Shown: positions 31,084 through 39,797, numbered from the stretch's first letter. The stretch: 64,000 nucleotides of DNA from [Haemophilus] ducreyi (GCF_900109315.1 NZ_FOJC01000007.1:61359-125358); one strand, 5' to 3'. The notes: a model not told the origin generated them from the letters alone. Program-made: numbers and translations.

Positions 31084-31094
31084 AAGTACTCCTA

Positions 31095-31577
31095 TTATGC
31101 TAGGTTCATTAATACTTGATCAACGGCAACAACATCACCTTGCTTCACGGTAATTGTTTGTACAATGCCGGCGTGAGCTGCGCAAATTTGCGTTTCCATT
31201 TTCATCGCTTCAAGAATGAGTAATACTTCACCTTCTGCAACTTGTTGGCCTTCCGTGACCGCTACTTTGAGGATATTGCCAGCCATTGGCGCGGTTACAG
31301 GTTCTGAGCTTTGGGCGGAGGGTGGCTCAGTCGCAGTTGTATGATTAGCCTGTGTTGTGGGGGTAATTTGAGTAATATCCCCGCCTTCACTTACTTTAAC
31401 GACAAACGTTTTACCTTCTACTTCTATAGTATAGACCGCTGTTTCATGTGTTTTTGTATTGTGTACAACACTTGATTTTGGATCTTCGTTTGTTATTTGA
31501 TTAGCGGTAGGCGCTGGCTCAAAGGCGGTTGGATTATGGCGATTTTCAAGGAATTTCCAGCCAACTTGTTGGAAAAG
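31095..31577 (-). pseudogene. oadA: Oxaloacetate decarboxylase alpha chain, 3' fragment
   Basis: About 160 codons. They contain the end of the carboxyltransferase/linker part (LFQQVGWKFLENRHNPTAFE), a P/T/A-rich hinge, and the biotin-carrier domain with EAMKMET (the biotinylated Lys) near the C-terminus. The 450 or so residues of the carboxyltransferase domain are missing. Reading upstream, homology stops at about 31578, where phage sequence begins. A chance ATG at 31592 gives a 165-codon frame, but there is no reason to think it is expressed properly. The 5' part should lie beyond the prophage. Confidence 0.88.
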
Positions 31578-31580
31578 TGC

Positions 31581-31818
31581 AACAATTAGCACATCATCAA
31601 TGTTATGTTCTGATTGTATAAAACCATTAATATTAAGAAATAAAGAAATATAGGGAATTGGCGGGAAAAAACGGGAAGAAGTGGGACGTGAACCATTGAA
31701 AATAGGGGCTTCGTGATGAAAGCCCCTTTATTTTTACTCAAAGAAAAGCAGAAATAATGAATTGCGAAAAATTTTGCTGAAATGGCGAAATTGCACATTA
31801 AAACAACGAAATGCACAT
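31581..31818 (+). repeat. Candidate transposase-binding repeats at prophage left end
   Basis: ACAATTAGCACATC (31582-31595), CGAAATTGCACAT (31786-31798) and CGAAATGCACAT (31807-31818) share the same core. Mu has three MuA sites (L1-L3) at its left end, the first next to the end, which fits this layout. No gene is evident in 31593-31846. Confidence 0.5.
31704..31735. terminator. Terminator at the repressor end
   Basis: AGGGGCTT, an 8-nt loop and AAGCCCCT, with T-rich tracts on both sides (TTATTTTT on plus, TATTTTC on minus). It probably stops repressor transcription before it enters oadA. Confidence 0.75.
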
Positions 31819-31846
31819 CTACCATTTAAAAGGCTTTAAATGCCAT

Positions 31847-32524
31847 TTAAATTAAATCATGCCCAATATAGACAACCTGCCCAATAACTTCGAAATCTAA
31901 GCCATCATTAAATATCACATCAACAGGGCTGTAAATCTCTTTGTTATCACTAATTAGCCGAATACCGTTAATAATGCCCTGCACACGTTTAACCCACAGT
32001 TGTTCGCCTTGTCTTAACACATAGATCTTGCCGTCCTTTGGTTGCTTTGCGCCAAGATTTACTAAAAGCATATCCCCATCATAGATCGTAGGATACATAG
32101 AATCGCCCGAAGCGGTAATAAAAGCTAACTGGTTCAAATAAAAGCCCCGTAAATTAAGCCAGCGCTTGCTTAGCCCTATGTAATCATCTGGTGCATACGT
32201 CCCCTCACTAATCGCAGTAAAGCCCGCTGAATCCGTAATATTGTAGAACGGCACACGCTCTAAGCTATCTGCGTTTTGTACGGCGGTGAGCGTTGGAATA
32301 GATGGCGTGGGGTTATCCACGCTTAAATCAAAGCCTAATGCTTGCTGTACGTCTTTTGGCAATGATGTGTAGTGGTATTTAACAGCTCCTCCTTGTACCC
32401 CGTCCTTATTTCTTTTCTTCCATTGTTGCGTTCTCGCTTTCTTATTTATCCCTTGCGGACTATTTGGAAGTCCTTCACATCCTATCAGTTCATTGGCTGA
32501 AAACCATTCTTTAAAGTTTCTCAT
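31847..32524 (-). CDS. Phage repressor (Mu-type DNA-binding + S24 domain)
   Basis: 225 residues. The N-terminus (about 1-65) is a Mu-type DNA-binding domain: EWFSANELIGCEGLPNSPQG and KKARTQQWKKR. It is clearly related to the N-terminus of the transposase downstream. The C-terminal half is a LexA/S24 peptidase-like domain with SGDSMYPTIYDGDMLLV (Ser nucleophile near 140) and LWVKRVQG (Lys near 178), suggesting RecA-stimulated self-cleavage on DNA damage. Divergent from ner, as in Mu. Confidence 0.9.
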   Translation of the reverse strand: MRNFKEWFSANELIGCEGLPNSPQGINKKARTQQWKKRNKDGVQGGAVKYHYTSLPKDVQQALGFDLSVDNPTPSIPTLTAVQNADSLERVPFYNITDSAGFTAISEGTYAPDDYIGLSKRWLNLRGFYLNQLAFITASGDSMYPTIYDGDMLLVNLGAKQPKDGKIYVLRQGEQLWVKRVQGIINGIRLISDNKEIYSPVDVIFNDGLDFEVIGQVVYIGHDLI

Positions 32525-32538
32525 AAATCAACCTTTTC

Positions 32539-32643
32539 AGAAACTCAGTTTCTAAAAAATAATTATTCTCTAACTTATTGATTTTAAACATATTCACAAT
32601 GAGGTTATGAAAATTTGAGTGTATAGTTTCCAAAGTTTCTAAA
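32539..32643. promoter_or_regulatory. Candidate repressor operator repeats
   Basis: AGAAACT-C-AGTTTCT is a perfect palindrome (32539-32553). AGTTTCTAAA occurs at 32547-32556 and again at 32634-32643, each followed by a similar A/T-rich stretch (ATAATT, TTCT). These lie between the divergent repressor and ner genes, where Mu has its operators. Confidence 0.6.
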
Positions 32644-32674
32644 GAATAATTCTTCTACATAAGGATAACACATA

Positions 32675-32893
32675 ATGACAACGAGCAATAAAAATCAAGA
32701 TATGCATCGAGCAGATATTGTTGCGTCAGTAAGAAAGGCTGGAACAACTCTTGCAAGGCTATCAACAGAAGCAGGGTTACATCCGAGAACACTGAATAAC
32801 GCATTAGAACGGAAATATCCAAAAGGCGAGCAAATCATCGCAAAGGCAATTGGCAAAACGCCACAGGAGATTTGGCCTTCTCGTTACGAATAG
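32675..32893 (+). CDS. Ner-like transcriptional regulator
   Basis: 72 residues. Helix-turn-helix of the Ner/Nlp family: HRADIVASVRKAGTTLARLS, AGLHPRTLNNALERKYPKGE and IAKAIGKTPQEIWPSRY. In Mu, Ner turns down both early and repressor promoters. It lies first in the rightward early operon, 9 nt before the transposase. Confidence 0.93.
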   Translation: MTTSNKNQDMHRADIVASVRKAGTTLARLSTEAGLHPRTLNNALERKYPKGEQIIAKAIGKTPQEIWPSRYE

Positions 32894-32902
32894 GAGAGCT
32901 TT

Positions 32903-34885
32903 ATGAACGAATGGTTCTCAGCTACTGATCTAGCTGGTTTAGCAGGAATGCCAAGTTCTCCACAAGGCGTAAATAAAAAAGCCAGACAGGAACTATGGAA
33001 AAAGAAACAGCAAGAAGGGAAACAGGGCAAAGCATACGAATACCTCCTCACCAGCCTTCCCCCTGAAACCCAACAGGCCCTCAAAATTCAATATGCGAAG
33101 AGCCTAAAAACAGAAATAAACGTGACGGATAAAGCTGAAAAAGGCAAAGCCGAACGTTATGTAAAAGAAGCTTTATGGCAGCCGTTTGATAAAGCAACCG
33201 CAAAACAGAAAAGCAAAGCGGAAACTAAATACCACGCTTGCGTGGCGGTTGAAAACTTAGTGAGAGAGAAAACTCCATTAATGGAAGCTCTCGAGATTGT
33301 GGCAAACGCCCAAGCAGTTTCTATCGGTTCTTTAAAAAATTGGTATTACAAAGTACGCAACTTTGAGCAGTCTGACTGGCTTGCAGTCTTGCTTACACGC
33401 AGTGGCAAAACGGCAAAGGAACACTTAAAAGCCGAATTTGATTTAGAAGCTTGGGACGTGTTTTTGGCGGATTATCTCAGACCGGAAAAACCCACACTTG
33501 CTGCTTGTTATGAACGCCTTAAACGTTCAGCACAAGAAATGGGTTGGCAAATTCCAAGCTAGCAAACGGTGCAACGCAAATTAGAACGTGATGTGCCGTA
33601 TGAAGTACGAGTGTTAAAACGAGAGGGAGAATATGCACTCACCCAATTAGTGCCAAGTTTGAAACGAACCGTGGCAGATATTCAAGCAATGGAATGGATT
33701 AACGGGGACGGTTATCAGCACAACGTATTTGTGCGGTGGAAAAACGGCGAAATTGTTCGACCTAAAACGTGGTTTTGGCAAGACATTCGCACAAGAAAAA
33801 TTTTGGGTTATCGCTGCGATATTAGCGAAAACACAGACAGCATACGCTATGCACTCATGGATGTTATCTACAAATATGGCATACCACGCCATATCACGAT
33901 AGATAACACCCGAGCAGCAGCGAATAAATGGATGACAGGCGGTGTGCCAAACCGCTACCGCTTCAAAGTGAAGCCTGATGACCCAAAAGGGATTATTCCT
34001 CTACTCAGTATTCAGTTGCACTGGACGAGCGTAATCGCCGGCACAGGTCACGGGCAAGCCAAGCCGATTGAACGTGCATTTAGTCACGGTGGTGTGGGCG
34101 AATTAGTTGATAAAGACCCAGCCTTAGCAGGGTTTTACGCTGGTGCGAATGTGTATGACAAGCCTGATAACTATAACGGCGGTAAAGACGGTGTGGATTA
34201 CGAAACCTTTATGCAAGCACTTGCCAGAGGCGTAGAAATCTTCAATACCCGAGAGGGGCGAAACACCGAAATTTGCCAAGGAATTTTCAGCTTTGACCAA
34301 GTGTTTGCAAGAGATTACGCCCAAGCCACCGTACGAAAAGCCAGCCCTGAGCAGTTAAGAATGTTAATGCTAACCAGCGAAAAACAACGCTTAACCAAAA
34401 ATGGCGAGTTCACGCTCAACGCCGGTGGCAAGTTGTACGGCAGAACCAATAGCTACTTTGCAGAAAGTTTGCGTGGCACACATCACAAAGAAGTGGTGGT
34501 GCGGTTTGACCCCGAGAAACTCCACGAAACCGTGTATGTGTACAGCTTAGACGGCGTGTTTTTGGCAGAAGCGCAATGTAATCAAGCAAAAGGCTTTGGC
34601 GATACTGAAGCAGCACGTACACAAAAACGCTTACGTGAACGTATCGTTAAAAATATGAAACGTATTGCGAAAGATATGGAATTGATGGAAGCCAACGAAG
34701 TGGCGCAATTCCAGCCTGAAGTAAAAGAAGAACCGAAACTTCAGCCGAACATCATCGAAATGGCAATCAAAGACGGCAACGTCATGCGCAAAGTACAAAC
34801 GGTGCAAGCGGTTGAAGAAGAGGAAGAAGACATTAGCGAATTTGAACAGGCATTTATGAAAGCGGTTGCGATGAAAAGCAAGTAA
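32903..34885 (+). pseudogene. Mu-type transposase A with in-frame TAG
   Basis: 661 codons in one frame, the length of MuA, but with a TAG at 33560-33562 after WQIPS; the frame goes on [13 protein letters not shown]-terminal Mu DNA-binding domain (EWFSATDLAGLAGMPSSPQG), then a DDE core: [29 protein letters not shown] (Asp) and [14 protein letters not shown] (Glu). The C-terminal basic/acidic tail should contact MuB. The stop gives a 219-residue product with DNA binding but no catalysis, unless the TAG is read through. The downstream piece could begin at GTG 33569, but no good ribosome site is visible. Confidence 0.9.
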
Positions 34886-34894
34886 ATACAACGC

Positions 34895-34942
34895 TTTAAA
34901 CTGTATTTAAACATTTAAACGAACATTTAAATGGAGTTTAAA
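34895..34942 (+). repeat. Five TTTAAA units before gene B
   Basis: TTTAAA at 34895, 34906, 34914, 34926 and 34937 (spacing 11, 8, 12, 11) fill the gap between A and B; the last is 1 nt before the ATG. Part of the family described among the findings. Confidence 0.8.
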
Positions 34943-34943
34943 C

Positions 34944-35861
34944 ATGGAATTAATCAACAAAATCAAACAACACATCGCCGAGACCAACGGCTCACAGGCA
35001 AAACTGGCAAAAGAAGCAGGCATTAATGCAGGCGCATTATCGGCCTATCTCAACGGTAATTATCAGGGAGATATTGCAAATTTAGAAGCAAAATTAACCG
35101 CTTACTTTGAGAAAAAAGAAGTGCAAGCACGTGAGTTTGTAGAAGCACCGGCGTTTATTGAAACCGCAACAGCAAAACAGATTTTTAAAACCCTTGAATT
35201 TGCCCAAATTGCTAACTGCATGGCGACCGTTTACGGCATGAGCGGTGTAGGTAAAACGAAAGCGATTCAGGAATTTAAAAGAGGTCGTGCCAACGTTTGG
35301 CTAGTTACGGCAAGCCCAAGCCGCTCAAGCCTAAGTGAGATTTTATACGAAATCGCTCTTGAGCTAGGTATTTCAGACGCACCACGTCGCAAGGGCACGT
35401 TATCACGCTTAATCGCTCGCAAGATTAACGGCACAGAGGGCTTACTGATTATTGATGAAGCGGATCACTTGCCATACGAAGCACTCGAAGAGTTACGCAT
35501 TATGCAGGAAGAAGCCAATATCGGCTTAGTATTAGTCGGTAACGACAAAGTGTACACACGAATGAAAGGCGGTATTAGCCCTCACCACGAATATGCCCGA
35601 CTTTGGAGCCGTGTGGCGAAAAATACAAGCATCCAACGCACGAAACAAGCAGACACGAAAGCCGTAGCTCAAGCATGGGGATTAGACGACGACAGCGATG
35701 CACTTAAAGTCATGCAATCAATTACCGAAACCGGTGGCGGCTTACGTATCTTAACTCAAACACTACGCCTTGCAGGCATGGTAGCGAAAGGATCAGGTAA
35801 GTTAATTACTGCAGATTTAATCATCCAAGCTCGCCAAGAGTTACTAGGGAAAGGAGATTAA
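34944..35861 (+). CDS. Mu B-type AAA+ transposition target protein
   Basis: 305 residues. N-terminal helix-turn-helix (GSQAKLAKEAGINAGALSAYLNG, about 16-38), then an AAA+ ATPase with Walker A GMSGVGKT (about 99-106) and Walker B LLIIDEADHLP (about 170-180). In Mu, B binds target DNA, activates A and gives target immunity. Intact here. Confidence 0.94.
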   Translation: MELINKIKQHIAETNGSQAKLAKEAGINAGALSAYLNGNYQGDIANLEAKLTAYFEKKEVQAREFVEAPAFIETATAKQIFKTLEFAQIANCMATVYGMSGVGKTKAIQEFKRGRANVWLVTASPSRSSLSEILYEIALELGISDAPRRKGTLSRLIARKINGTEGLLIIDEADHLPYEALEELRIMQEEANIGLVLVGNDKVYTRMKGGISPHHEYARLWSRVAKNTSIQRTKQADTKAVAQAWGLDDDSDALKVMQSITETGGGLRILTQTLRLAGMVAKGSGKLITADLIIQARQELLGKGD

Positions 35862-35863
35862 CA

Positions 35864-36175
35864 ATGAAAGCATTAAAACCAAACCACAATATTAACCGCA
35901 CAAACCAAGTGGCGTGCAGATTTTTAAAACAGACTCAAAAAGCAATTATCCGCCTTAATAGCCTTGGTTTTACGGTGTTAAACATTGATTTTACTCGTAT
36001 TAAACCACGCATTGAAGTGGAAGTTGGTAATAACAAACATATTGCTGAAATTCTTATATCAGAGAACAAAGCCTATCGCTATAGCTTCGGTAAAAGTGAG
36101 GATTTAGGCAGATGGGAAGGCTACTACACCATGCTTGAGGGCATTCGGGTGTGTTGGAAACAATCAATTAACTAA
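35864..36175 (+). CDS. Hypothetical phage early protein
   Basis: 103 residues, basic. Not recognised. Contains LNSLGFTVLNIDFTRIKPRI and ends GIRVCWKQSIN. It starts 2 nt after B and is probably in the same early operon. Position alone suggests a replication accessory role. Confidence 0.65.
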   Translation: MKALKPNHNINRTNQVACRFLKQTQKAIIRLNSLGFTVLNIDFTRIKPRIEVEVGNNKHIAEILISENKAYRYSFGKSEDLGRWEGYYTMLEGIRVCWKQSIN

Positions 36176-36187
36176 TAGGAGAACACC

Positions 36188-36436
36188 ATGACAGAACAAG
36201 TCATTATAGGCAAATTTGCCGTTACACCACCGCTTTTATGGGATGACATTGAAGACGGTAATGAATATGCGGTAATCGATACCACTGATGCAGGTGATTG
36301 GTGCGTAAGAATGCAAAAAATAGACAAATCAAACCGTTATTTCTTCGTGTTAGCACAGTCCGCACGAGTGTTTGATAACACCGTTGAAGCAAGCGAATTT
36401 ATCCATGCTTTGGAAGCATTAGGAGGTAAAAAATGA
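36188..36436 (+). CDS. Hypothetical phage early protein
   Basis: 82 residues with TAGGAG upstream. Not recognised. The C-terminus overlaps the next start by 4 nt (ATGA), so the two are translationally coupled. Confidence 0.65.
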   Translation: MTEQVIIGKFAVTPPLLWDDIEDGNEYAVIDTTDAGDWCVRMQKIDKSNRYFFVLAQSARVFDNTVEASEFIHALEALGGKK

Positions 36437-36696
36437 GTGAGCAAATCACAAAAGAAGAGTGTAAGAATCAGCTTACAGAATTGGGGGTAATGTATGAAAA
36501 ATTGCCAATCGCAATAAGTAAACATATTTGCAATGCAACAACAGAATTACACGGAAGAACTTTTAAAGTGGAAGTTTGCGAAAGAATTGGAATTGGTGTG
36601 CAAATTAAGGTTAAGGGAAAAGATAAATCTTGTTTGGTTACGTACGAAGCCATGTTGAATATGGCAGAAGCAATGGGATTATTTGATAACGAATAA
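36433..36696 (+). CDS. Hypothetical phage early protein
   Basis: 87 residues. Not recognised; no clear domain. GGAGG precedes the overlapping start. It lies directly before the Gam-like gene. Confidence 0.65.
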   Translation: MSEQITKEECKNQLTELGVMYEKLPIAISKHICNATTELHGRTFKVEVCERIGIGVQIKVKGKDKSCLVTYEAMLNMAEAMGLFDNE

Positions 36697-36706
36697 AGGA
36701 TAAAAA

Positions 36707-37231
36707 ATGGCAAAACAACCCACTAAAACACGCGTAAAACAACCCGCAAAGTTGCGTTTTACTACTGAAGAACAAGTACAAAGTGCAATTAAGGAAATTG
36801 GCGATTTAAGCCGTGAGCATACTCGCCTCAGCACAGAAATGAATGACTTAATCGCCGAAACAAGCGAGCGTTACGCCCCAGAATTGAAGCGTTTACAAGC
36901 TGAAATCGAACCTTTGCGAAAGGCAGTGCAGGAATACTGTGAAGCAAACCGAGATGAATTGACTGAGAACGGCAAAAGTAAAACAGCAAATTTTGTGATA
37001 GGTGAGGTGCAATGGCGACAACGTCCACCGTCGGTGGCAATTCGTGGAGCGGATGCTGTGCTTGAGTTTATGCAACGTATGGGATTTGACCGCTTTATTC
37101 GTACCAAAAAAGAGATCAACAAAGAAGCCCTACTCCTTGAGCCTGAAGTGGCAAAAGGGATTGCTGGGGTTACGATTAAGCAAGGTGTAGAAGATTTTGT
37201 GATTAAACCATTTGAGCAGGAGACGGCATAA
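36707..37231 (+). CDS. Host-nuclease inhibitor Gam
   Basis: 174 residues of the Mu Gam family. A long N-terminal coiled coil (about 25-85) is followed by KTANFVIGEVQWRQRPPSVAIRGADAVLE (cited in part), the conserved core. Mu Gam is a Ku-like dimer that coats DNA ends against exonucleases. Position after B matches Mu. Confidence 0.92.
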   Translation: MAKQPTKTRVKQPAKLRFTTEEQVQSAIKEIGDLSREHTRLSTEMNDLIAETSERYAPELKRLQAEIEPLRKAVQEYCEANRDELTENGKSKTANFVIGEVQWRQRPPSVAIRGADAVLEFMQRMGFDRFIRTKKEINKEALLLEPEVAKGIAGVTIKQGVEDFVIKPFEQETA

Positions 37232-37419
37232 TGTGGAAACCGACAAAAGGCGAATATGACAGAGCCGAGAAGTTATTACAAGTGTACTGCATATCAGATC
37301 AAGAGCGTGAAACATTACACGAAATCAAGTATGCATACGAAAATCCTGTGGAACTTGATTGGTTACAAAGAGCGGTACTTATGGCGTTAGAGCAAAAATA
37401 TGACGGTCAAAAAGATTAA
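37231..37419 (+). CDS. Hypothetical phage early protein
   Basis: 62 residues. Not recognised. Its ATG overlaps the Gam stop (TAATG), which argues that it is a real, coupled gene. Confidence 0.6.
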   Translation: MWKPTKGEYDRAEKLLQVYCISDQERETLHEIKYAYENPVELDWLQRAVLMALEQKYDGQKD

Positions 37420-37425
37420 AGCCTA

Positions 37426-37477
37426 TTTAAACGCTCTTTAAACCTAATTTTAAGGGGCGTTCATAATAAGTTTTAAA
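37426..37477 (+). repeat. TTTAAA-type repeats before the ANR gene
   Basis: TTTAAA at 37426 and 37437, TTTTAA at 37448, then TTTAAA at 37472. The first three are 11 bp apart. They fill the non-coding gap before 37493. Confidence 0.7.
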
Positions 37478-37492
37478 CCACGGGAGAACATT

Positions 37493-37681
37493 ATGAGTAC
37501 ACCAAAATTTGACCGCTACAAATACTATTCAGAAGGGGCTGCAAAGCTAGAAGCGCAGGGCAATTATGCCGAAGCCGCCTTCAAATGGGAAGTCGCCAGA
37601 CTGTCAGCTAAAGGAAACAATATTCAATGGACAGAACAACGACAAGCATTTTGCGAACGTATGCGAGATAAACCATTTTAA
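37493..37681 (+). CDS. ANR-family regulator
   Basis: 62 residues. The family core YYSEGAAKLEAQGNYAEAAF then KWEVARLSA and EQRQAFCERM is clear. ANR proteins bind and block AraC-type activators. No AraC target lies in the window. CGGGAG lies before the start. Confidence 0.75.
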   Translation: MSTPKFDRYKYYSEGAAKLEAQGNYAEAAFKWEVARLSAKGNNIQWTEQRQAFCERMRDKPF

Positions 37682-37690
37682 GGATGAATT

Positions 37691-37864
37691 ATGATGACCG
37701 ATTCACGCAAAACCGAGTTAGAAACCCAGCTAAACGAAGTAATTATACAGCTTCAACAAGCACAAAAATCACTTCGGAAAAACGAATTTACCCACGCTGC
37801 AATCTTTATTGGCAATGCACAAAACCAGTTGCCAAAAGTGAGAATGGTATTAGCAAAATATTAG
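37691..37864 (+). CDS. Small helical phage protein
   Basis: 57 codons: MMTDSRKTELETQLNEVI... to ...VRMVLAKY. AGGATG precedes it, and it ends just before the ribosome site of the next gene. Predicted mostly alpha-helical and Q-rich; not recognised. A competing frame (37684-37890) looks less protein-like and runs into the next gene. Confidence 0.6.
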   Translation: MMTDSRKTELETQLNEVIIQLQQAQKSLRKNEFTHAAIFIGNAQNQLPKVRMVLAKY

Positions 37865-37873
37865 GAGCTAACA

Positions 37874-38113
37874 ATGTTAAAAGAAACTGATTTAATCGAA
37901 GGTCATAAATACATCGCTAAAACAGGGAAAATCACCAAAAGTTTACTCGGAAAAAGAGAAATATTTAAGATTTATCCTGATGATGGCTTAGTAACTTATT
38001 GCGAAGTAAAAGAACGTAGAAATAAATGTAGTTGCAGCATTGTTGCTACGCTAAAAACCGTATCAATTAAGTCATTTTTGCGGTGGGCTGGAAAGGATAT
38101 TACGAAAGAATAA
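37874..38113 (+). CDS. Hypothetical phage protein
   Basis: 79 residues. Not recognised; contains YCEVKERRNKCSCSIVATLK. TAGGAGC lies upstream. Confidence 0.6.
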   Translation: MLKETDLIEGHKYIAKTGKITKSLLGKREIFKIYPDDGLVTYCEVKERRNKCSCSIVATLKTVSIKSFLRWAGKDITKE

Positions 38114-38132
38114 ATCTTATAAAGGAGCTGTT

Positions 38133-38378
38133 ATGCAATGGTTAGAACAAGAAAATAGTAACTGGATATCGGTTACAGATACATTACCAGAAATTAACCC
38201 AATTTATGAATTTTTTGAGAAAACAGGCGATTGTTTATTGTATGGGTTAGAGGAAGAATACGATATTCCGCATCAATTTATTGGTTATATGATAACTGGA
38301 AATCGATTCTACAGTGAAAATGGAGAATGTTACAAAGTAACCCACTGGCAATATTTGCCAAAACCACCTACGAAGTAA
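38133..38378 (+). CDS. DUF551-like phage protein
   Basis: 81 residues. NWISVTDTLPE at the start and VTHWQYLPKPP at the end are the DUF551 hallmarks. Common in phage early regions; function unknown. AAGGAGC upstream. Confidence 0.7.
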   Translation: MQWLEQENSNWISVTDTLPEINPIYEFFEKTGDCLLYGLEEEYDIPHQFIGYMITGNRFYSENGECYKVTHWQYLPKPPTK

Positions 38379-38410
38379 GTACATTATTTTCTTAAAAATA
38401 GGAGTGAAAT

Positions 38411-38722
38411 ATGAAAGTAGAATTATATGAATATATAGCGGTTTTTGAAGACGACGAACCAACAAAAGATAAGTGCTTAGAAATCGTAGCTGATAAAAGA
38501 GAATGGACATTCTTTTCTTACCACATAAGCACTTCGTTAGAAGAGATTGCACAAAAAATTCTTGAAGCGAGATATAACAATTGGGAAATGTGGGATGAAG
38601 ATGATTATGTGTATCTCATTGTAAGAAAATACGGTGATGAAGAATGGGAACTACATAAAGCAACAATTCAATATAGATTGTACGTAGATACTGAAGAAAT
38701 CTATTTTGATGATGAGGAATAA
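38411..38722 (+). CDS. Very acidic small phage protein
   Basis: 103 residues, of which about 29 are Asp/Glu and about 11 Lys/Arg, many aromatic (WDEDDYVYL, GDEEWEL, ends DDEE). Not recognised. Charge and size resemble DNA-mimic anti-restriction proteins, but this is only a compositional hint. TAGGAG upstream; gemA follows after 3 nt. Confidence 0.65.
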   Translation: MKVELYEYIAVFEDDEPTKDKCLEIVADKREWTFFSYHISTSLEEIAQKILEARYNNWEMWDEDDYVYLIVRKYGDEEWELHKATIQYRLYVDTEEIYFDDEE

Positions 38723-38725
38723 CGC

Positions 38726-39268
38726 ATGACCGACAAGGCTAAACTTATTCAACTTATTCACATAGCTAAAAGTCAGTTGAATGTGGATGACTCAAGCTAT
38801 CGTGAGATACTTAAACGATTAACAAATAAAGAAAGCTCAACAAAATGCACTATCGTAGAACTACACAAAGTGTTACACGAACTGCAAAAGAAAGGCGCAA
38901 AAGTAAAATGGTTTGCTAAAAAAACGAAAAAACCGACCGCCTATAGCCCTGCTACCGGTGAAACCCCAGTAAAAAGTGAGATAGCGCACAAAATTAGAGC
39001 GGTTTGGATCAGTATGGGTAAACATGGTTTTTTAAAAGATTCAAGTGAGCAAGCTTTAAATGCGTATGTGCGTAAAATCATCAATAAAAACCGCACGGTA
39101 TTAGTGCTAAATGTCGGTGCGTTAGACGCAAATGACGCAAGCAGAATTCTTGAAATCTTGAAACAATGGCACATTCGAGTAATGAAAAAAACATTAGAAG
39201 AAAAAGGGCTACTGTTAGTGGGTAAAGATTACGATTTAATGGTGGAGGCTTACAATGAAACTCTGTAG
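38726..39268 (+). CDS. GemA/Gp16 family phage protein
   Basis: 180 residues. KAKLIQLIHIAKSQLNVDDS and YREILKRLTNKESSTKCT match the DUF1018 (Mu gp16/GemA) start, and the conserved C-terminal RAVWISMGKHGFLKDSSEQA follows. In Mu, GemA modulates host gene expression and supercoiling. It overlaps the next gene by 14 nt. Confidence 0.9.
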   Translation: MTDKAKLIQLIHIAKSQLNVDDSSYREILKRLTNKESSTKCTIVELHKVLHELQKKGAKVKWFAKKTKKPTAYSPATGETPVKSEIAHKIRAVWISMGKHGFLKDSSEQALNAYVRKIINKNRTVLVLNVGALDANDASRILEILKQWHIRVMKKTLEEKGLLLVGKDYDLMVEAYNETL

Positions 39269-39797
39269 ATGCCCGATTTGCCACAGCGATATTCACTTAG
39301 AAGGCTTAATCGAAGATGATGCAGGACGAGAACTGCTTGGTAAAATTAGCCAACTGACACACGGCACTGCTCAACCAATGGTCGCTTATTTAGGCTTGTT
39401 TAAACCCACCAAAAGCAACCTTAACAACGCCCGAGCGTTGAAAATTGTGAATGAAGTCTTGGCGCTTTACTCTTGTTCGTTATTACTGGCGCACGCACTC
39501 TCTGAAACGGTGGCAAGTATCCGCAAAAAACGCCAGCAAGCATTGCAAACAGGGCAAAAAATCGAACCGCTTACTAATCATAACTATTTAAAATCGGTCT
39601 ATGAAACGCAAAAGCCGCATTTTGCGGTAGTGAGAACAGGTAAACATCAGAGCGAAGAAGTTAAAGCGCAACAGGCTGAAGAAGAACAAATTAGAAATGC
39701 GGTGTTATATGTGCAACGATTTGTTGATTTAGGGCGAGAAGATTTTGTTAAAAATAGCCCAGATTATCAAATTTGGTTGAAATATAACAACAGATAA
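39255..39797 (+). CDS. Hypothetical phage protein with CxxC start
   Basis: 180 residues. An N-terminal CRCPICHSD motif suggests a small metal-binding knuckle; the rest is helical, with a QQAEEEQIRNAVLYVQRFVD coil. Not recognised. It is the last early gene before the Mor-type activator, in the place where Mu-like phages carry middle-region unknowns. Confidence 0.7.
   Translation: MKLCRCPICHSDIHLEGLIEDDAGRELLGKISQLTHGTAQPMVAYLGLFKPTKSNLNNARALKIVNEVLALYSCSLLLAHALSETVASIRKKRQQALQTGQKIEPLTNHNYLKSVYETQKPHFAVVRTGKHQSEEVKAQQAEEEQIRNAVLYVQRFVDLGREDFVKNSPDYQIWLKYNNR

Noticed and set aside
31586..31825. Minus-strand frame at the prophage left end
   Set aside because: Covers candidate transposase sites and a terminator, has no ribosome site, and its translation resembles no protein.
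37684..37890. Plus-strand frame of 68 codons
   Set aside because: It overlaps the better-supported 57-codon gene at 37691-37864 and runs over the ribosome site and start of the next gene.
32675..39797. CRISPR or anti-defence island in the early phage region
   Set aside because: No repeat-spacer pattern and no recognised restriction, toxin-antitoxin or CRISPR genes; the genes fit ordinary Mu early functions plus unknowns.
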